Source of the DNA: CAZBYL01 sp964496275
GTDB lineage: Bacteria; Synergistota; Synergistia; Synergistales; Synergistaceae
NCBI GenBank assembly: GCA_964496275.1
Contig: CAZBYL010000002.1
Location: 1 to 64,000, forward strand
Length of the DNA: 64,000 bases
Direction of reading: 5' to 3'
The translations under genes were made by a program, and so were the position numbers. Below the pieces are notes generated by a model. That model saw only the letters and a program-made list of their open reading frames with translations, had not been told where the DNA came from and searched no databases. Positions 16,871-25,476 of this stretch are shown in pieces. The stretch's first letter is position 1; the number at the start of each line of letters is the position of its first letter.

Positions 16871-18067
16871 TTATAAAACCCGCTCTCCGCTCTTATAAAC
16901 GTGCAGGAGATTGTTCTTCAACGCCCGTATGTCCGACAGAGGATTCTTGCCGAGAATAAGGAAGTCTGCGTGCTTGCCGCGTTCTATAGTTCCGTAATCT
17001 TCTATTATTCCCATCATCACGGCGGGAGACTTTGTAGAGGCGACTATCGCTTCCATATTCGTCATGCCGTAAAGCGACATGTGTTCAAGCTCATCCGCGG
17101 TCCTGTCATGCCCTACCCAAGGTACGCCTGCATCCGTTCCCATCGCTATCTTTACTCCTCCGGAGTGGCACAGCCTGAATGTTTCAGCCACGGCCTGAGA
17201 CTCTCTTTCCACTTCTGCTCTGTCATATTCCTTGTAGTACGCGGCAAGAGTGGGGACGAGCCATGTTCCCCTATGTGCCATCTCGTCTATCAGCGGCATA
17301 ACTTCGGGAGCGGAAGTGTCTTTAAACTGTCCGTGCTCAATCGTGTCCACTCCGTTCATAACCGCGTTGTACACGCCTGTCATGCCGCAGCAGTGAGCCG
17401 CCACCATTTTGCCCATCTTATGAGCCTCGTCCGTCGCCGCACGTATCTCTTCCGGCAGCATATACACGGTATCGGGAACTATCGTGTGGTTAACGCCCAT
17501 CTTCGGTCTGCCGTACCCGGCCGTTACCATAATTTTTATAAGGTCGGCTCCGTCCCGTATCTGCTCCCTTACGCCCTTCATAAACTCGTGAGCACCGTCG
17601 CACTGAATACTGAAATCTCTGCCGTGACCGCAGGAAATTGTGAGAGGGTGGTGAGCGCACATCATGTTGGGACCCTGCACCTTTCCGCTCTCTACGTAAC
17701 CTCGGAAATGTATATCGAGATCCATGTAGCCTCCGAGGTCCCGCACATACGTGACTCCGGAGCGCAGCAGCTTCCTGAGATTGTCCGCAACCTCAATGGA
17801 CAACTGTGACAGCGGCTCCTGCTGATAGGCAATTCTGTCCCATGTATACGGCTCCATAAAAACATGTACGTGGCTGTTTATCATGCCTGGCATAATAGTT
17901 TTCCCTGTGCAGTCTACGATCTCCATACTATCATCGCAAACAGAAAAATCTTGCGCCGTTCCCACTGCGGTTATGACATTACCCTCTATAAGAAAAGCGC
18001 TGTTTTCAACGGCTTTCCCGCCGTTCCCGTCAATAAGCGTATGATTTATAAACAATTTCTTTGACAT
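16871..18067 (-). CDS. Amidohydrolase-family metal-dependent hydrolase
   Basis: A 398-residue imidazolonepropionase/prolidase-like amidohydrolase. Metal ligands are visible: GMINSHVHVF (HxH), the lysine-containing stretch DLIKIMVTAGYG, VAAHCCG, TIEHGQF and MGTDAGVPW. The N-terminal beta-sandwich segment includes LFINHTLIDGNG. ATG 18067 is chosen because GGAGG lies 8 bases upstream; an earlier ATG at 18085 overlaps that site. It would cut a cyclic amide or a peptide-like substrate. It lies 33 bases upstream of the flavoprotein gene on the same strand and may start that operon. Confidence 0.88.
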   Translation of the reverse strand: MSKKLFINHTLIDGNGGKAVENSAFLIEGNVITAVGTAQDFSVCDDSMEIVDCTGKTIMPGMINSHVHVFMEPYTWDRIAYQQEPLSQLSIEVADNLRKLLRSGVTYVRDLGGYMDLDIHFRGYVESGKVQGPNMMCAHHPLTISCGHGRDFSIQCDGAHEFMKGVREQIRDGADLIKIMVTAGYGRPKMGVNHTIVPDTVYMLPEEIRAATDEAHKMGKMVAAHCCGMTGVYNAVMNGVDTIEHGQFKDTSAPEVMPLIDEMAHRGTWLVPTLAAYYKEYDRAEVERESQAVAETFRLCHSGGVKIAMGTDAGVPWVGHDRTADELEHMSLYGMTNMEAIVASTKSPAVMMGIIEDYGTIERGKHADFLILGKNPLSDIRALKNNLLHVYKSGERVL

Positions 18068-18300
18068 GTAAGTATCCTCCATCATAGGGGCTACTGCTTG
18101 GGCAAAATTTTCTATAAAAACCTCTGTTCGTACTGCATATTAGTGCACACAAGTGCGGAAGCTGTGTAACTGCTTTCAGTCTAGTAATTGGGCACGAAAA
18201 AATCAGTGTTGGCATTCACAAAAAAAAAATAACTTTTATGTGAATCAGCACATCTCATAGGTATAGTATACTTAATTGCGTATTTTGAAATTTAATTTTT

Positions 18301-20139
18301 TTATATTTTTTTGATCAGATCTGTATAGATAAGTCCATACATGATGCTTGCTGCCTGTATGTCAAACCAATCCATAGGATTTTCAAAATCATAACCCAGA
18401 AGCTCTTCCGTTTTTCTGATCCTTTGGTAGAGGGTGTTGGCATGAATGTTGAGTTTGCCGGAAACATAGCGTATCGATTTATTGAAGCGCGAATAGTAAA
18501 AAAGAGTTGCGATCAGCTCTGTCCCGCGATTTTTGTCGTACTCGATTATCGGCCCCAGAATATCCTCAAGGTATGTCTCCACGTCGTCTCTGTTATGCGT
18601 CAAAAGGAGACGGAGAACTCCTATGTCTATATAATTTACGCAGCGCCGGTGTATAAAATATTTCTTCATAATAACGAGGCACTGCTCTGCTTCCCAGTAG
18701 CACTTGCGAACATTGTATATCGTATCGTAAATGCGGCTGCCGCTTATCGTAATATCCTTTTCCTGTTCTGTTATCTCACGCATTATCTTATTCACGATGT
18801 TATCGTACCGCTTGTTGGTGCAATCGCTCTTTTTGCAGGACACAATAATGCAGATGTCGTTATGTTCCGGTACGATGATACAGCTCATCTGCTTCTTGTC
18901 CAAAATAGACTCAATGCAGTAAACAAGGCAGGCGCACTCCTGCTTATCGCTGTAGACCATATGGTTTTCGACATCGGGAACCGCGACCATAAGCACAAAA
19001 AACTTGTTGCTGCCGGAGAGTCCGAGTGCGTTTGCCTTTGCCAAAAGAGAATCATCGTTTTTGCCGGAGAGTATACCCGATAGCACCTCGCTTTTTAAGT
19101 TCTGGTTTTTCTCATGAACAGCGGCTTTTTTTATCCAGACAAAGGAGAGGTAAAAGGAAAGGCATTCCAGGACGGTTCTGTCCTTTGGGTTCAGATCCGC
19201 CGAGGGAATCCACGCAACAAGAAATCCTCTCATAATGCCGCCGAAATGTATCGGGATAAGGCAGAAAAATTCATTGCCCTGCGGAAGAGTCTGCCAGTCC
19301 TTTTTGTGTATCAGTCCATGCAGTTGTATGAGGTCGAGAATGTTGCCGGGCAGAGTGTGAGAAATTGCATTTTCCGTGCAGTGAAGGCGTTCGAGAAACA
19401 TGTTGTAAAGAGCTATCGGAAATGTAACATGCTTTGCCGCCAGCTCTATCATCTCATCAAATTCTTTTCCTCTGAGAAACAGCGCGCTCATAGAAGCCGA
19501 AAGCACCCCGGCCAGCACAGTCTGATCGGAATCCCTTTTCAGGACATTCTTCAAAAGCGAAATTTCCTCGTGCATAAAGGCATTTTCGTTTTGCATCCTC
19601 TCAAGTTTTTTGCGCAGCGCCAGAGATTTGGCAATCGTTGTAAAAAACGCCAGGTGAGGTGATGAAAACATATTCTGCGGAGAGAACTCTATCGCCGCCA
19701 ACACCCCTATGGGCGAAGAATCCGATACTATCGGCACAACGACGGAGGAGGTCGGCATGAGGGGTCTTGAATTTTCATCGGAGTGAATCAAATCCATAAA
19801 ATTTATGATGTCTTTAAAAAACATCTGCATCTGGTGAGATTCAGTTATAAGTTTGCCGGAAGCGGAGGAAAAAACTCTGCCGCACACACCATCGGCGGGG
19901 GAAAGAGACTTTGTGCCCCTTATATCGCGTTCCAATCCCCATGTGCGCTCTATTTTCAACGCGCAATCCTTGTCATCGTACATGTATATAAGGATTGCGT
20001 TTGTTTGGGGAACCTCTTTAATTATGCAATCAAACAGACTTTGGTAAAAATTGGGGCCGTCAAAGTCACTGAGAAGCGAATCAGCATGTTCTATAAAATT
20101 TCCGGCAGTTCTCTTCATATTCGCAAATACCATATCCAT
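18301..20139 (-). CDS. GAF-domain PucR/CdaR-type transcriptional regulator
   Basis: A 612-residue regulator. Residues 20-170 form a GAF-like sensor (SVVVPIVSDSSPIGVLAAIEF), a central GGDEF-like or CdaR middle region follows, and the C-terminus is a PucR-type helix-turn-helix (SGKLNIHANTLYQRIRKTEELLG, about residues 560-582). Relatives control purine, amino-acid or sugar-acid use. It sits between the amidohydrolase unit and the divergent nhaC gene and could control either (inference). The start context is weak (CGGGGCG); Met1 and Met3 are both possible. Confidence 0.82.
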   Translation of the reverse strand: MDMVFANMKRTAGNFIEHADSLLSDFDGPNFYQSLFDCIIKEVPQTNAILIYMYDDKDCALKIERTWGLERDIRGTKSLSPADGVCGRVFSSASGKLITESHQMQMFFKDIINFMDLIHSDENSRPLMPTSSVVVPIVSDSSPIGVLAAIEFSPQNMFSSPHLAFFTTIAKSLALRKKLERMQNENAFMHEEISLLKNVLKRDSDQTVLAGVLSASMSALFLRGKEFDEMIELAAKHVTFPIALYNMFLERLHCTENAISHTLPGNILDLIQLHGLIHKKDWQTLPQGNEFFCLIPIHFGGIMRGFLVAWIPSADLNPKDRTVLECLSFYLSFVWIKKAAVHEKNQNLKSEVLSGILSGKNDDSLLAKANALGLSGSNKFFVLMVAVPDVENHMVYSDKQECACLVYCIESILDKKQMSCIIVPEHNDICIIVSCKKSDCTNKRYDNIVNKIMREITEQEKDITISGSRIYDTIYNVRKCYWEAEQCLVIMKKYFIHRRCVNYIDIGVLRLLLTHNRDDVETYLEDILGPIIEYDKNRGTELIATLFYYSRFNKSIRYVSGKLNIHANTLYQRIRKTEELLGYDFENPMDWFDIQAASIMYGLIYTDLIKKI

Positions 20140-20216
20140 GCAAAATCGCCCCGTTTTCTGTAGTCACTGCCAAAATTAGTGCTGATATAGATATGGACAC
20201 ACTTCTTAGGCAGTTT

Positions 20217-20234
20217 ATGTGTATTTGCACACAT
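20217..20234. promoter_or_regulatory. Palindromic operator candidate in the pucR-nhaC divergent region
   Basis: ATGTGTATTTGCACACAT is a perfect 6+6 palindrome with a 6-base centre. It lies in the 196-base divergent region, about 25 bases upstream of an AT-rich stretch containing TATATTATATC that could serve as the nhaC -10 region. It is a reasonable binding site for the divergent regulator (inference). Confidence 0.4.
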
Positions 20235-20335
20235 TGTTGCTTAAAGATACTATATTATATCATTTGAGCGAAAACTGTAGTAGCGGTCAAATAGACTTCA
20301 GTTTATCAATTAACAGAACAGAGAGGTGTGTTGTA

Positions 20336-21775
20336 ATGTCAGACAAGTTAGGTAATGAAGCTAAGGCTCCCGGGTTTGGCGTATCGCTTTTGGTGTTGGC
20401 GATCATTGTCGGTATCTTGATGTTAGGCATCTTGGTTTTGAAAGTTGACTTACATATACTGCTGATACTGGGTTTGTTCTCCACCGTCCTTATCGGAATG
20501 CAGCAGGGAATGTCTTTTGAAAGTCTGTTCTCCGCCATGTCTTCCGGCGTTGTCCGCGGTCTCTCCGCCATGTTTATTTTTATACTGATAGGCGTCTTAA
20601 TCGGTGCGTGGATTTCAGCCGGAACAGTTCCGGCTCTTATGTACTACGGTCTTAAGCTGATATCTCCCGCAATTTTTCTTCCTATGGCTTTTATACTTTG
20701 CAGCCTTACATCCCTTTGCACGGGAACCTCATGGGGCACAGCCGGCACGATGGGCATTGCCATGATGGGTATGGGCATGGGGCTCGGAATGCCCGCTCCT
20801 TGGGTTGCCGGAGCTGTTGTTTCCGGAGCTGTTTTCGGCGACAAAATGTCCCCCATCTCGGATACAACGGTTCTTGCTTCCGTCACGTCGGGAGCCAATC
20901 TCTATGACCATATCAAGTCAATGCTCTATACCACAATACCGGCTTTTGTAATAGCGCTGGTTCTTTATTCAATTTTGGGCGCCCAATATGCCAGCGGTTC
21001 AGTTGAAAGCACGGACGTCAGCACGATAATGGCTACGCTCGAAAAAACGTTCAACCTCAATCCGATAGTTATGCTGCCCTTCTTTGTCCTTCTCGGGCTC
21101 AGCCTCATGAAAGTTCCCGCCGTTCCCGCAATGTTCTTCGGAGCGCTTGCCGGAACCGTAATCGGAATGGCTTTTCAGGGAATGTCGTTCGCAGAGGCTC
21201 TTAGCGCGATGAACTACGGCTATGGAAAGAGCAGCGGTATCGCGCTTGTCGATAAAATATTGATGCGCGGCGGAATCCAGAGCATGATGTGGACCTTCTC
21301 GCTATCCTTCATAGCCTTGAGCTTGGGCGGAGTTCTTGATGAAGCAGGATTCCTGAAATCACTTGTCGGCGGCTTGGTACAGAGAATAGAGAATGTGGGA
21401 GTCCTCGTGTTCACCGTTATCGCAACATGCACAATATCCACTGCGGCAATGGCCGAAGTGTATCTTGGCATAATATTGAACGGTACTGTTTACAAAAAGA
21501 GCTTCGAAGAAAAAGGGCTGAAACCTTCCATGTTGAGCCGCCTTACGGAAGAGGGTTCAACATGTATGGGCTCCATGATACCCTGGACAACTATGGGGGC
21601 TTTCATATCAGGTACGCTCGGTGTTCCGACATCTCAGTACATGGCTTTTGCCTTCCTAAACTACCTAACCCCGCTTATCTCAATAGTATTCGCGTTCTGC
21701 GGAATGGCTATTTTCTGGGAAGGTGTCCCCAACAAACTGTTCTCAGGTAAAACCCGTCCTGCCGCAAAAAATTAA
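20336..21775 (+). CDS. nhaC: NhaC-family Na+/H+ antiporter
   Basis: A 479-residue inner-membrane transporter with about 11-12 hydrophobic segments. It contains family motifs such as LTSLCTGTSWGTAGTMGIA and GAVFGDKMSPISDTT. NhaC proteins exchange sodium for protons; some relatives import amino acids or dicarboxylates with sodium. ATG 20336 follows GAGAGGTG by 7 bases; an upstream extension of the frame lacks a ribosome site and lies in the promoter region. The gene is single, divergent from the PucR-type regulator, and closed by a strong terminator. Confidence 0.92.
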   Translation: MSDKLGNEAKAPGFGVSLLVLAIIVGILMLGILVLKVDLHILLILGLFSTVLIGMQQGMSFESLFSAMSSGVVRGLSAMFIFILIGVLIGAWISAGTVPALMYYGLKLISPAIFLPMAFILCSLTSLCTGTSWGTAGTMGIAMMGMGMGLGMPAPWVAGAVVSGAVFGDKMSPISDTTVLASVTSGANLYDHIKSMLYTTIPAFVIALVLYSILGAQYASGSVESTDVSTIMATLEKTFNLNPIVMLPFFVLLGLSLMKVPAVPAMFFGALAGTVIGMAFQGMSFAEALSAMNYGYGKSSGIALVDKILMRGGIQSMMWTFSLSFIALSLGGVLDEAGFLKSLVGGLVQRIENVGVLVFTVIATCTISTAAMAEVYLGIILNGTVYKKSFEEKGLKPSMLSRLTEEGSTCMGSMIPWTTMGAFISGTLGVPTSQYMAFAFLNYLTPLISIVFAFCGMAIFWEGVPNKLFSGKTRPAAKN

Positions 21776-21788
21776 GCAATCAAGATTT

Positions 21789-21822
21789 AAGGCCGCCGTT
21801 TACCGCAGCGGCGGCCTTTTTA
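21789..21822 (+). terminator. Terminator after nhaC
   Basis: AAGGCCGCCG (21789-21798) pairs with CGGCGGCC (21809-21816) and is followed by TTTTTAC. Confidence 0.85.
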
Positions 21823-21879
21823 CATGGTACTTTTGCCGCATTATCCTATGGGCGGACGCAAAGAAGGAGCTTGATACTT

Positions 21880-24066
21880 ATGGAGTACAAAGATGAACTT
21901 TTTATAGACGGACTCATAATAGGAAGGACATCAAAGAGTCCTTTGAAGTGTGCGGATAGTGAGTATCCCGAGAGCATCTTTGTCATTAGTGAGCAAGAAC
22001 TTGCCTCCGTTGCAAAAAACAGGGAGAAAGACCCCAAATGGGGAGATTGCTGGAGAAAACGCCGCTACTCTGCACTTGAAGACCACGGAATAATAACCAA
22101 GTACCGTTATGCGGCTGAGGGGCTTGATCTGAGGATGGTGCTCGAAAGAGCCGGATTTACGGAAGAAGAGATAAACGGAGAAATACAATTTGCCGCAAAC
22201 CACTTCAAAGTTATAGTATCCGACCCTGCCGATAACCGTTTTTTCTGCGACGGTACGGGCAACAGCGCGGACGCGCCCGCTCTGCTTGCGTTCGAAAGTT
22301 CGCTTATAACGGAAGACGGCGAAATTCTGCCCGGTAAAAAATCCTCTCCGTACCCGCGTCTAATGTTCGGACAGCAGACGAAAGACGAAATCAACAAATG
22401 CTCCTTTGTCAGCTCTCTTCGTAAAATACAGCCCGCCGCGCAAAAAGCGGCCATAAAAATATACAAAGAAAACAGGCTGTGGTGCGAGCCGACCATGCCT
22501 GATCTTATGATGCTGAAACAGAACGAGGCTCAGATCTATGCGAATGGGCAGAAGCTGCGCTGCCTTGGAATCGACATTGCACTGCTGATGAGCAAATATG
22601 AAATAGGGCATAGCTCGACGTGTAAAATTTGCGATTCAAACGGAAACTTTGTAAATATAGAAAATGCACATAACGGAGAATATCTCCTTGCTTGGCATAC
22701 ATATTGCGGACAAAGCTCCGCAAAATCAGATACAGACGGACTATGCCTCTGCTCTGATAAAATATTCATGGAAAATATCACAACTCTGGAATTTACCTCC
22801 GAAAATATCGGCAGCAAGAGCTTGCCGGAAAAAAGACCGGCAAACCGCATGGAAGACTGTGACGGAACATCATTCTACTGCTGCGTGGAGCACAACGGTG
22901 AACTCCTTTACTACTACTTCGGATATGACGAGATAAAAAATCACTATCCTATCCACGAAGCGGACTTCTCGTACGACGACCACACAGTTGGTAAAATTGT
23001 GCGCTGCCGAGGCGTCCTGATGTCGGATATAACAGACAGCCTTCGCGGAAAAAACGGAGAGCGCCTTAACCTTCCTGACAGCTATCGGATGCAGTACATG
23101 GAAGAGGACGCATACCACACAGACATACCCACGTACATAGATAAAATGTCCGATGTCAGAGGGTTATGCCGTCCCATGCTGGCATTTGAAAAGAAAGATT
23201 CATACTTGGTTCCCGATAGATACCACATCAATGATGAGGTTTACATGAGCTTGGATACCGCTTTTATCTATCGGTCTGCTGTATCCGCCAACGAAGCCGC
23301 CGTAAAATCCGTAATGGGTGTCGTAATAAGAGCCAAAGCACAAAAAATAGCTCCGGAAGGCTACATGCTCCGCGCCTATTCAAACAAAAACGGCGAACCT
23401 ATATTAGAAAAAAAGGTTAAGGGAGTACTTACCGGCATGTGCTCATGTATAAAAGCTCCCAAACTCGCAAGGTACAGAATACTCTCGCCCGACGCGGTTT
23501 CGGTGGTGGTGTCACAGGATAAAACAGTATCTTTCACCTACGAGGAACTGCCCTTTATAACTATCAGACATAAAGGTTCAGCCAAAGAAGTGTATCTGAG
23601 CGAACATAAAAAACAGAAAAAAACAATTCCGGAGTCATTGGAATATGTCCGCAGCCTTGTAAAATCCGGCGGCGCGTGTATGCTTACCGACAGTGATATC
23701 ACAATAGAGACTCCGCGCAGGAATCTATACATAGACACGAGGGAAATTACGGACAGCACAAGACCATTTGGTTATGACAACCTTCTGCTTCACAGATATG
23801 ACGGAGTTTTTGTGGAGGATCTGCAAGAATCGGCCGGTATTGCGGGCTCGGTGTCTGCCATATATGACAGCGACGGGCGCAGCATCTCCCTGCCCGAGGA
23901 AATATCGGACTGCTTTCTCGCTTATCGCCACACAAGGAGCAAAGGCGTTCCTCACAACACCTCACTCTTAAAAAGAGTAGCCGTGGAATACGAGCGCCCA
24001 AAGCTGATAAGCTTCCGAGACGGAAGTGTTCTGGCGGAGGAAATTGCCGAAATAGAAATAGATTAG
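21880..24066 (+). CDS. Large protein of unknown function, possibly with molybdopterin-binding-like (SUOX-fold) domains
   Basis: I do not recognise this 728-residue protein with confidence. Residues 60-190 resemble the oxidoreductase molybdopterin-binding fold: YSALEDHGIITKYRYAAEGL, LRMVLERAGF, FKVIVSDPADNRFF and PRLMFGQQTKDEIN follow the order seen in clostridial proteins with that domain. Similar but weaker patterns recur around residues 330-390 (SFYCCVEHNGELLYYYFGYDE) and 600-690 (YDGVFVEDLQESAGI). It has no signal peptide or membrane segment. The cysteine that ligates Mo in sulfite oxidase is not obvious, so it may be a non-catalytic relative. ATG 21880 has AAGGAGC 9 bases upstream. It is a single gene between two terminators. 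Confidence 0.7.
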   Translation: MEYKDELFIDGLIIGRTSKSPLKCADSEYPESIFVISEQELASVAKNREKDPKWGDCWRKRRYSALEDHGIITKYRYAAEGLDLRMVLERAGFTEEEINGEIQFAANHFKVIVSDPADNRFFCDGTGNSADAPALLAFESSLITEDGEILPGKKSSPYPRLMFGQQTKDEINKCSFVSSLRKIQPAAQKAAIKIYKENRLWCEPTMPDLMMLKQNEAQIYANGQKLRCLGIDIALLMSKYEIGHSSTCKICDSNGNFVNIENAHNGEYLLAWHTYCGQSSAKSDTDGLCLCSDKIFMENITTLEFTSENIGSKSLPEKRPANRMEDCDGTSFYCCVEHNGELLYYYFGYDEIKNHYPIHEADFSYDDHTVGKIVRCRGVLMSDITDSLRGKNGERLNLPDSYRMQYMEEDAYHTDIPTYIDKMSDVRGLCRPMLAFEKKDSYLVPDRYHINDEVYMSLDTAFIYRSAVSANEAAVKSVMGVVIRAKAQKIAPEGYMLRAYSNKNGEPILEKKVKGVLTGMCSCIKAPKLARYRILSPDAVSVVVSQDKTVSFTYEELPFITIRHKGSAKEVYLSEHKKQKKTIPESLEYVRSLVKSGGACMLTDSDITIETPRRNLYIDTREITDSTRPFGYDNLLLHRYDGVFVEDLQESAGIAGSVSAIYDSDGRSISLPEEISDCFLAYRHTRSKGVPHNTSLLKRVAVEYERPKLISFRDGSVLAEEIAEIEID

Positions 24067-24164
24067 GAGAGTCCATGCCGAATGAGGCGCATATCAAAAT
24101 TTATAAGCCTGTCTGTATCTTAGAAATAATAGTAAAATATTTTCGCCCGTATTAGTGAAGGATA

Positions 24165-24200
24165 ATGCCCGAACCGTTTTATATTGGTTCGGGCATTTTA
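24165..24200. terminator. Bidirectional terminator
   Basis: ATGCCCGAACC (24165-24175) pairs with GGTTCGGGCAT (24186-24196), followed by TTTTA; it lies between convergent genes. Confidence 0.85.
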
Positions 24201-24225
24201 TTTTGAGCGCTGTTATCTGTTGGTA

Positions 24226-24459
24226 TCAGGATTCTTTTTTTGTCCCCAATTTCCTTATAATGGAAGAAAGAAGCATTGCCGCGGGGGAAAAGTTTCTGAT
24301 GAGCCTGGAGCCTACCGCCGTCAGTGCCACTCCGCCTGCAAGCGCGGCGGCTATGGTCGGAATCGGCCTTTTTCTGACAATGTTCTGCGGGTCGGCCGCC
24401 TGCATTGCCGCTCTGAATTTTGCTTTTGCGTCTCTCAGTGCGATATCTTCTTTATTCAA
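24226..24459 (-). CDS. Small membrane-associated protein, YqjK-like position
   Basis: A 77-residue protein with an N-terminal charged helix (NKEDIALRDAKAKFRAAMQAA), one hydrophobic segment (TIAAALAGGVALTAVG) and a basic tail. It overlaps the end of the YqjE-like gene by 8 bases. TTG start with GGAGG 8 bases upstream. Position and shape match the third member of yqjD-yqjE-yqjK-type operons, though sequence similarity is weak. The function is unknown. Confidence 0.6.
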   Translation of the reverse strand: MNKEDIALRDAKAKFRAAMQAADPQNIVRKRPIPTIAAALAGGVALTAVGSRLIRNFSPAAMLLSSIIRKLGTKKES

Positions 24460-24784
24460 CTGAGACGCCTCCGCTCTTTTCGTTTTTCTGCGGAGTTTGT
24501 GCGTGGAATGAGACGTGTCCCTTTGATATCATGGCCAAACCGACCACGGCCATCACAAAGGCTATAAGCAGAGCTGACAACGGTCTTCCGATGCAGGAGC
24601 TAAGCCACATATACAGGGCGGCGGCAGCGGCTATTGCGCCGAAGAACACGAACGAAGCGCCGAAGAAGATAAGGAGAAAGCACTCCATGCCGATAACGAC
24701 ATTCTTCCTCATGACACGCCCTTCAGCTTCCACGAGCTCAAAAAAGCTGATAACGACATTAGCCAATGTTTCCACCTGCGACAC
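24452..24784 (-). CDS. YqjE/phage-holin-III-like membrane protein
   Basis: A 110-residue protein with an N-terminal amphipathic stretch (ETLANVVISFFELVEAEGRV) and two transmembrane segments (about 35-60 and 67-88), typical of the YqjE/holin superfamily III family. It follows a DUF883-like gene by 20 bases and overlaps the next small gene, so the three are one operon. Members are thought to act at the inner membrane with YqjD-type ribosome/membrane-associated proteins; no activity can be assigned. Confidence 0.7.
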   Translation of the reverse strand: MSQVETLANVVISFFELVEAEGRVMRKNVVIGMECFLLIFFGASFVFFGAIAAAAALYMWLSSCIGRPLSALLIAFVMAVVGLAMISKGHVSFHAQTPQKNEKSGGVSVE

Positions 24785-24804
24785 CCCTTTTTATTAAATT
24801 TTTA

Positions 24805-25140
24805 CTATTCGTCCGAGTACTTCTTGCTGCAGTAGTTGAGAACGGTTCCTATGACAATGCCGGCTCCGAAAGCCACAGCCACTGAGAGGAACGGATTATC
24901 CGTAACCTTATTCTCTACTTTAGCCACCGCCGCCTTGCTCGGAGCCTCGTACTTTTCGATAAGAGGCTTCATTGCGTTGATGACGTACTCGGAACCGTCG
25001 TCTATCGCGCTCTTTACCTTTGTAAAATCGATGAGCGGCTTGGTCTGTGCGCATTCCTGCTGCGCTTCGAGAGCTTCTCTGAGGGCTTCCACCTGTGCTT
25101 CAAGTTCCGCAATTCTTTCTTCGCTGTTGATGTCTGTCAT
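24805..25140 (-). CDS. ElaB/YqjD/DUF883-like membrane-anchored protein
   Basis: A 111-residue protein with an N-terminal coiled coil (EERIAELEAQVEALREALEAQ), a helical middle and a C-terminal glycine-rich membrane anchor (NPFLSVAVAFGAGIVIGTVL), the standard plan of the ElaB/YqjD/DUF883 family. In E. coli YqjD the C-terminal anchor holds stationary-phase ribosomes at the membrane. ATG 25140 is preferred, with GGAGGAAGG upstream; an earlier ATG overlaps this site. It is first in the three-gene operon. Confidence 0.75.
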   Translation of the reverse strand: MTDINSEERIAELEAQVEALREALEAQQECAQTKPLIDFTKVKSAIDDGSEYVINAMKPLIEKYEAPSKAAVAKVENKVTDNPFLSVAVAFGAGIVIGTVLNYCSKKYSDE

Positions 25141-25476
25141 AGTCCTTCCTCCTCCATTTATTTGCAATATTTTATCAGGTTCTGTGATGCCATTTTATCA
25201 CGATTGCGCAGAGATTTGCGCTATATTTCTTCGTAAAATAAAATGTTTATACTATTCATTTTGCTCTGAAAAAATTGCCTAAAGCAAGCGGATTTTTGAT
25301 ATTATGTTTTTCGAATTTAAAAGATAACAAATTTTTTGCAAACAACACATTTAACGGAAATTTTGCTTTGGTGCGGGGGTATCTGTTAATGTAAATATTG
25401 GGTATAATAGTAAAATGCCGTGGTATTTTTGCGGTGCAAGCTGCCGCTCTCCATTTACGACCAAAGGATGATGAAA
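25141..25476. other. Divergent intergenic region upstream of buk
   Basis: 336 AT-rich bases between the yqjD-like gene (minus) and buk (plus). A TATAAT at 25402-25407 (GGGTATAATAG) is the best -10 for buk, but no good -35 is visible at standard spacing. ATAGTATAAAC, read on the minus strand near 25250, could serve the opposite gene. No hairpin or riboswitch pattern was found. Confidence 0.4.

Noticed and set aside
16901..17809. 302-codon plus-strand ORF opposite the amidohydrolase
   Set aside because: Antisense shadow without start context or domain.
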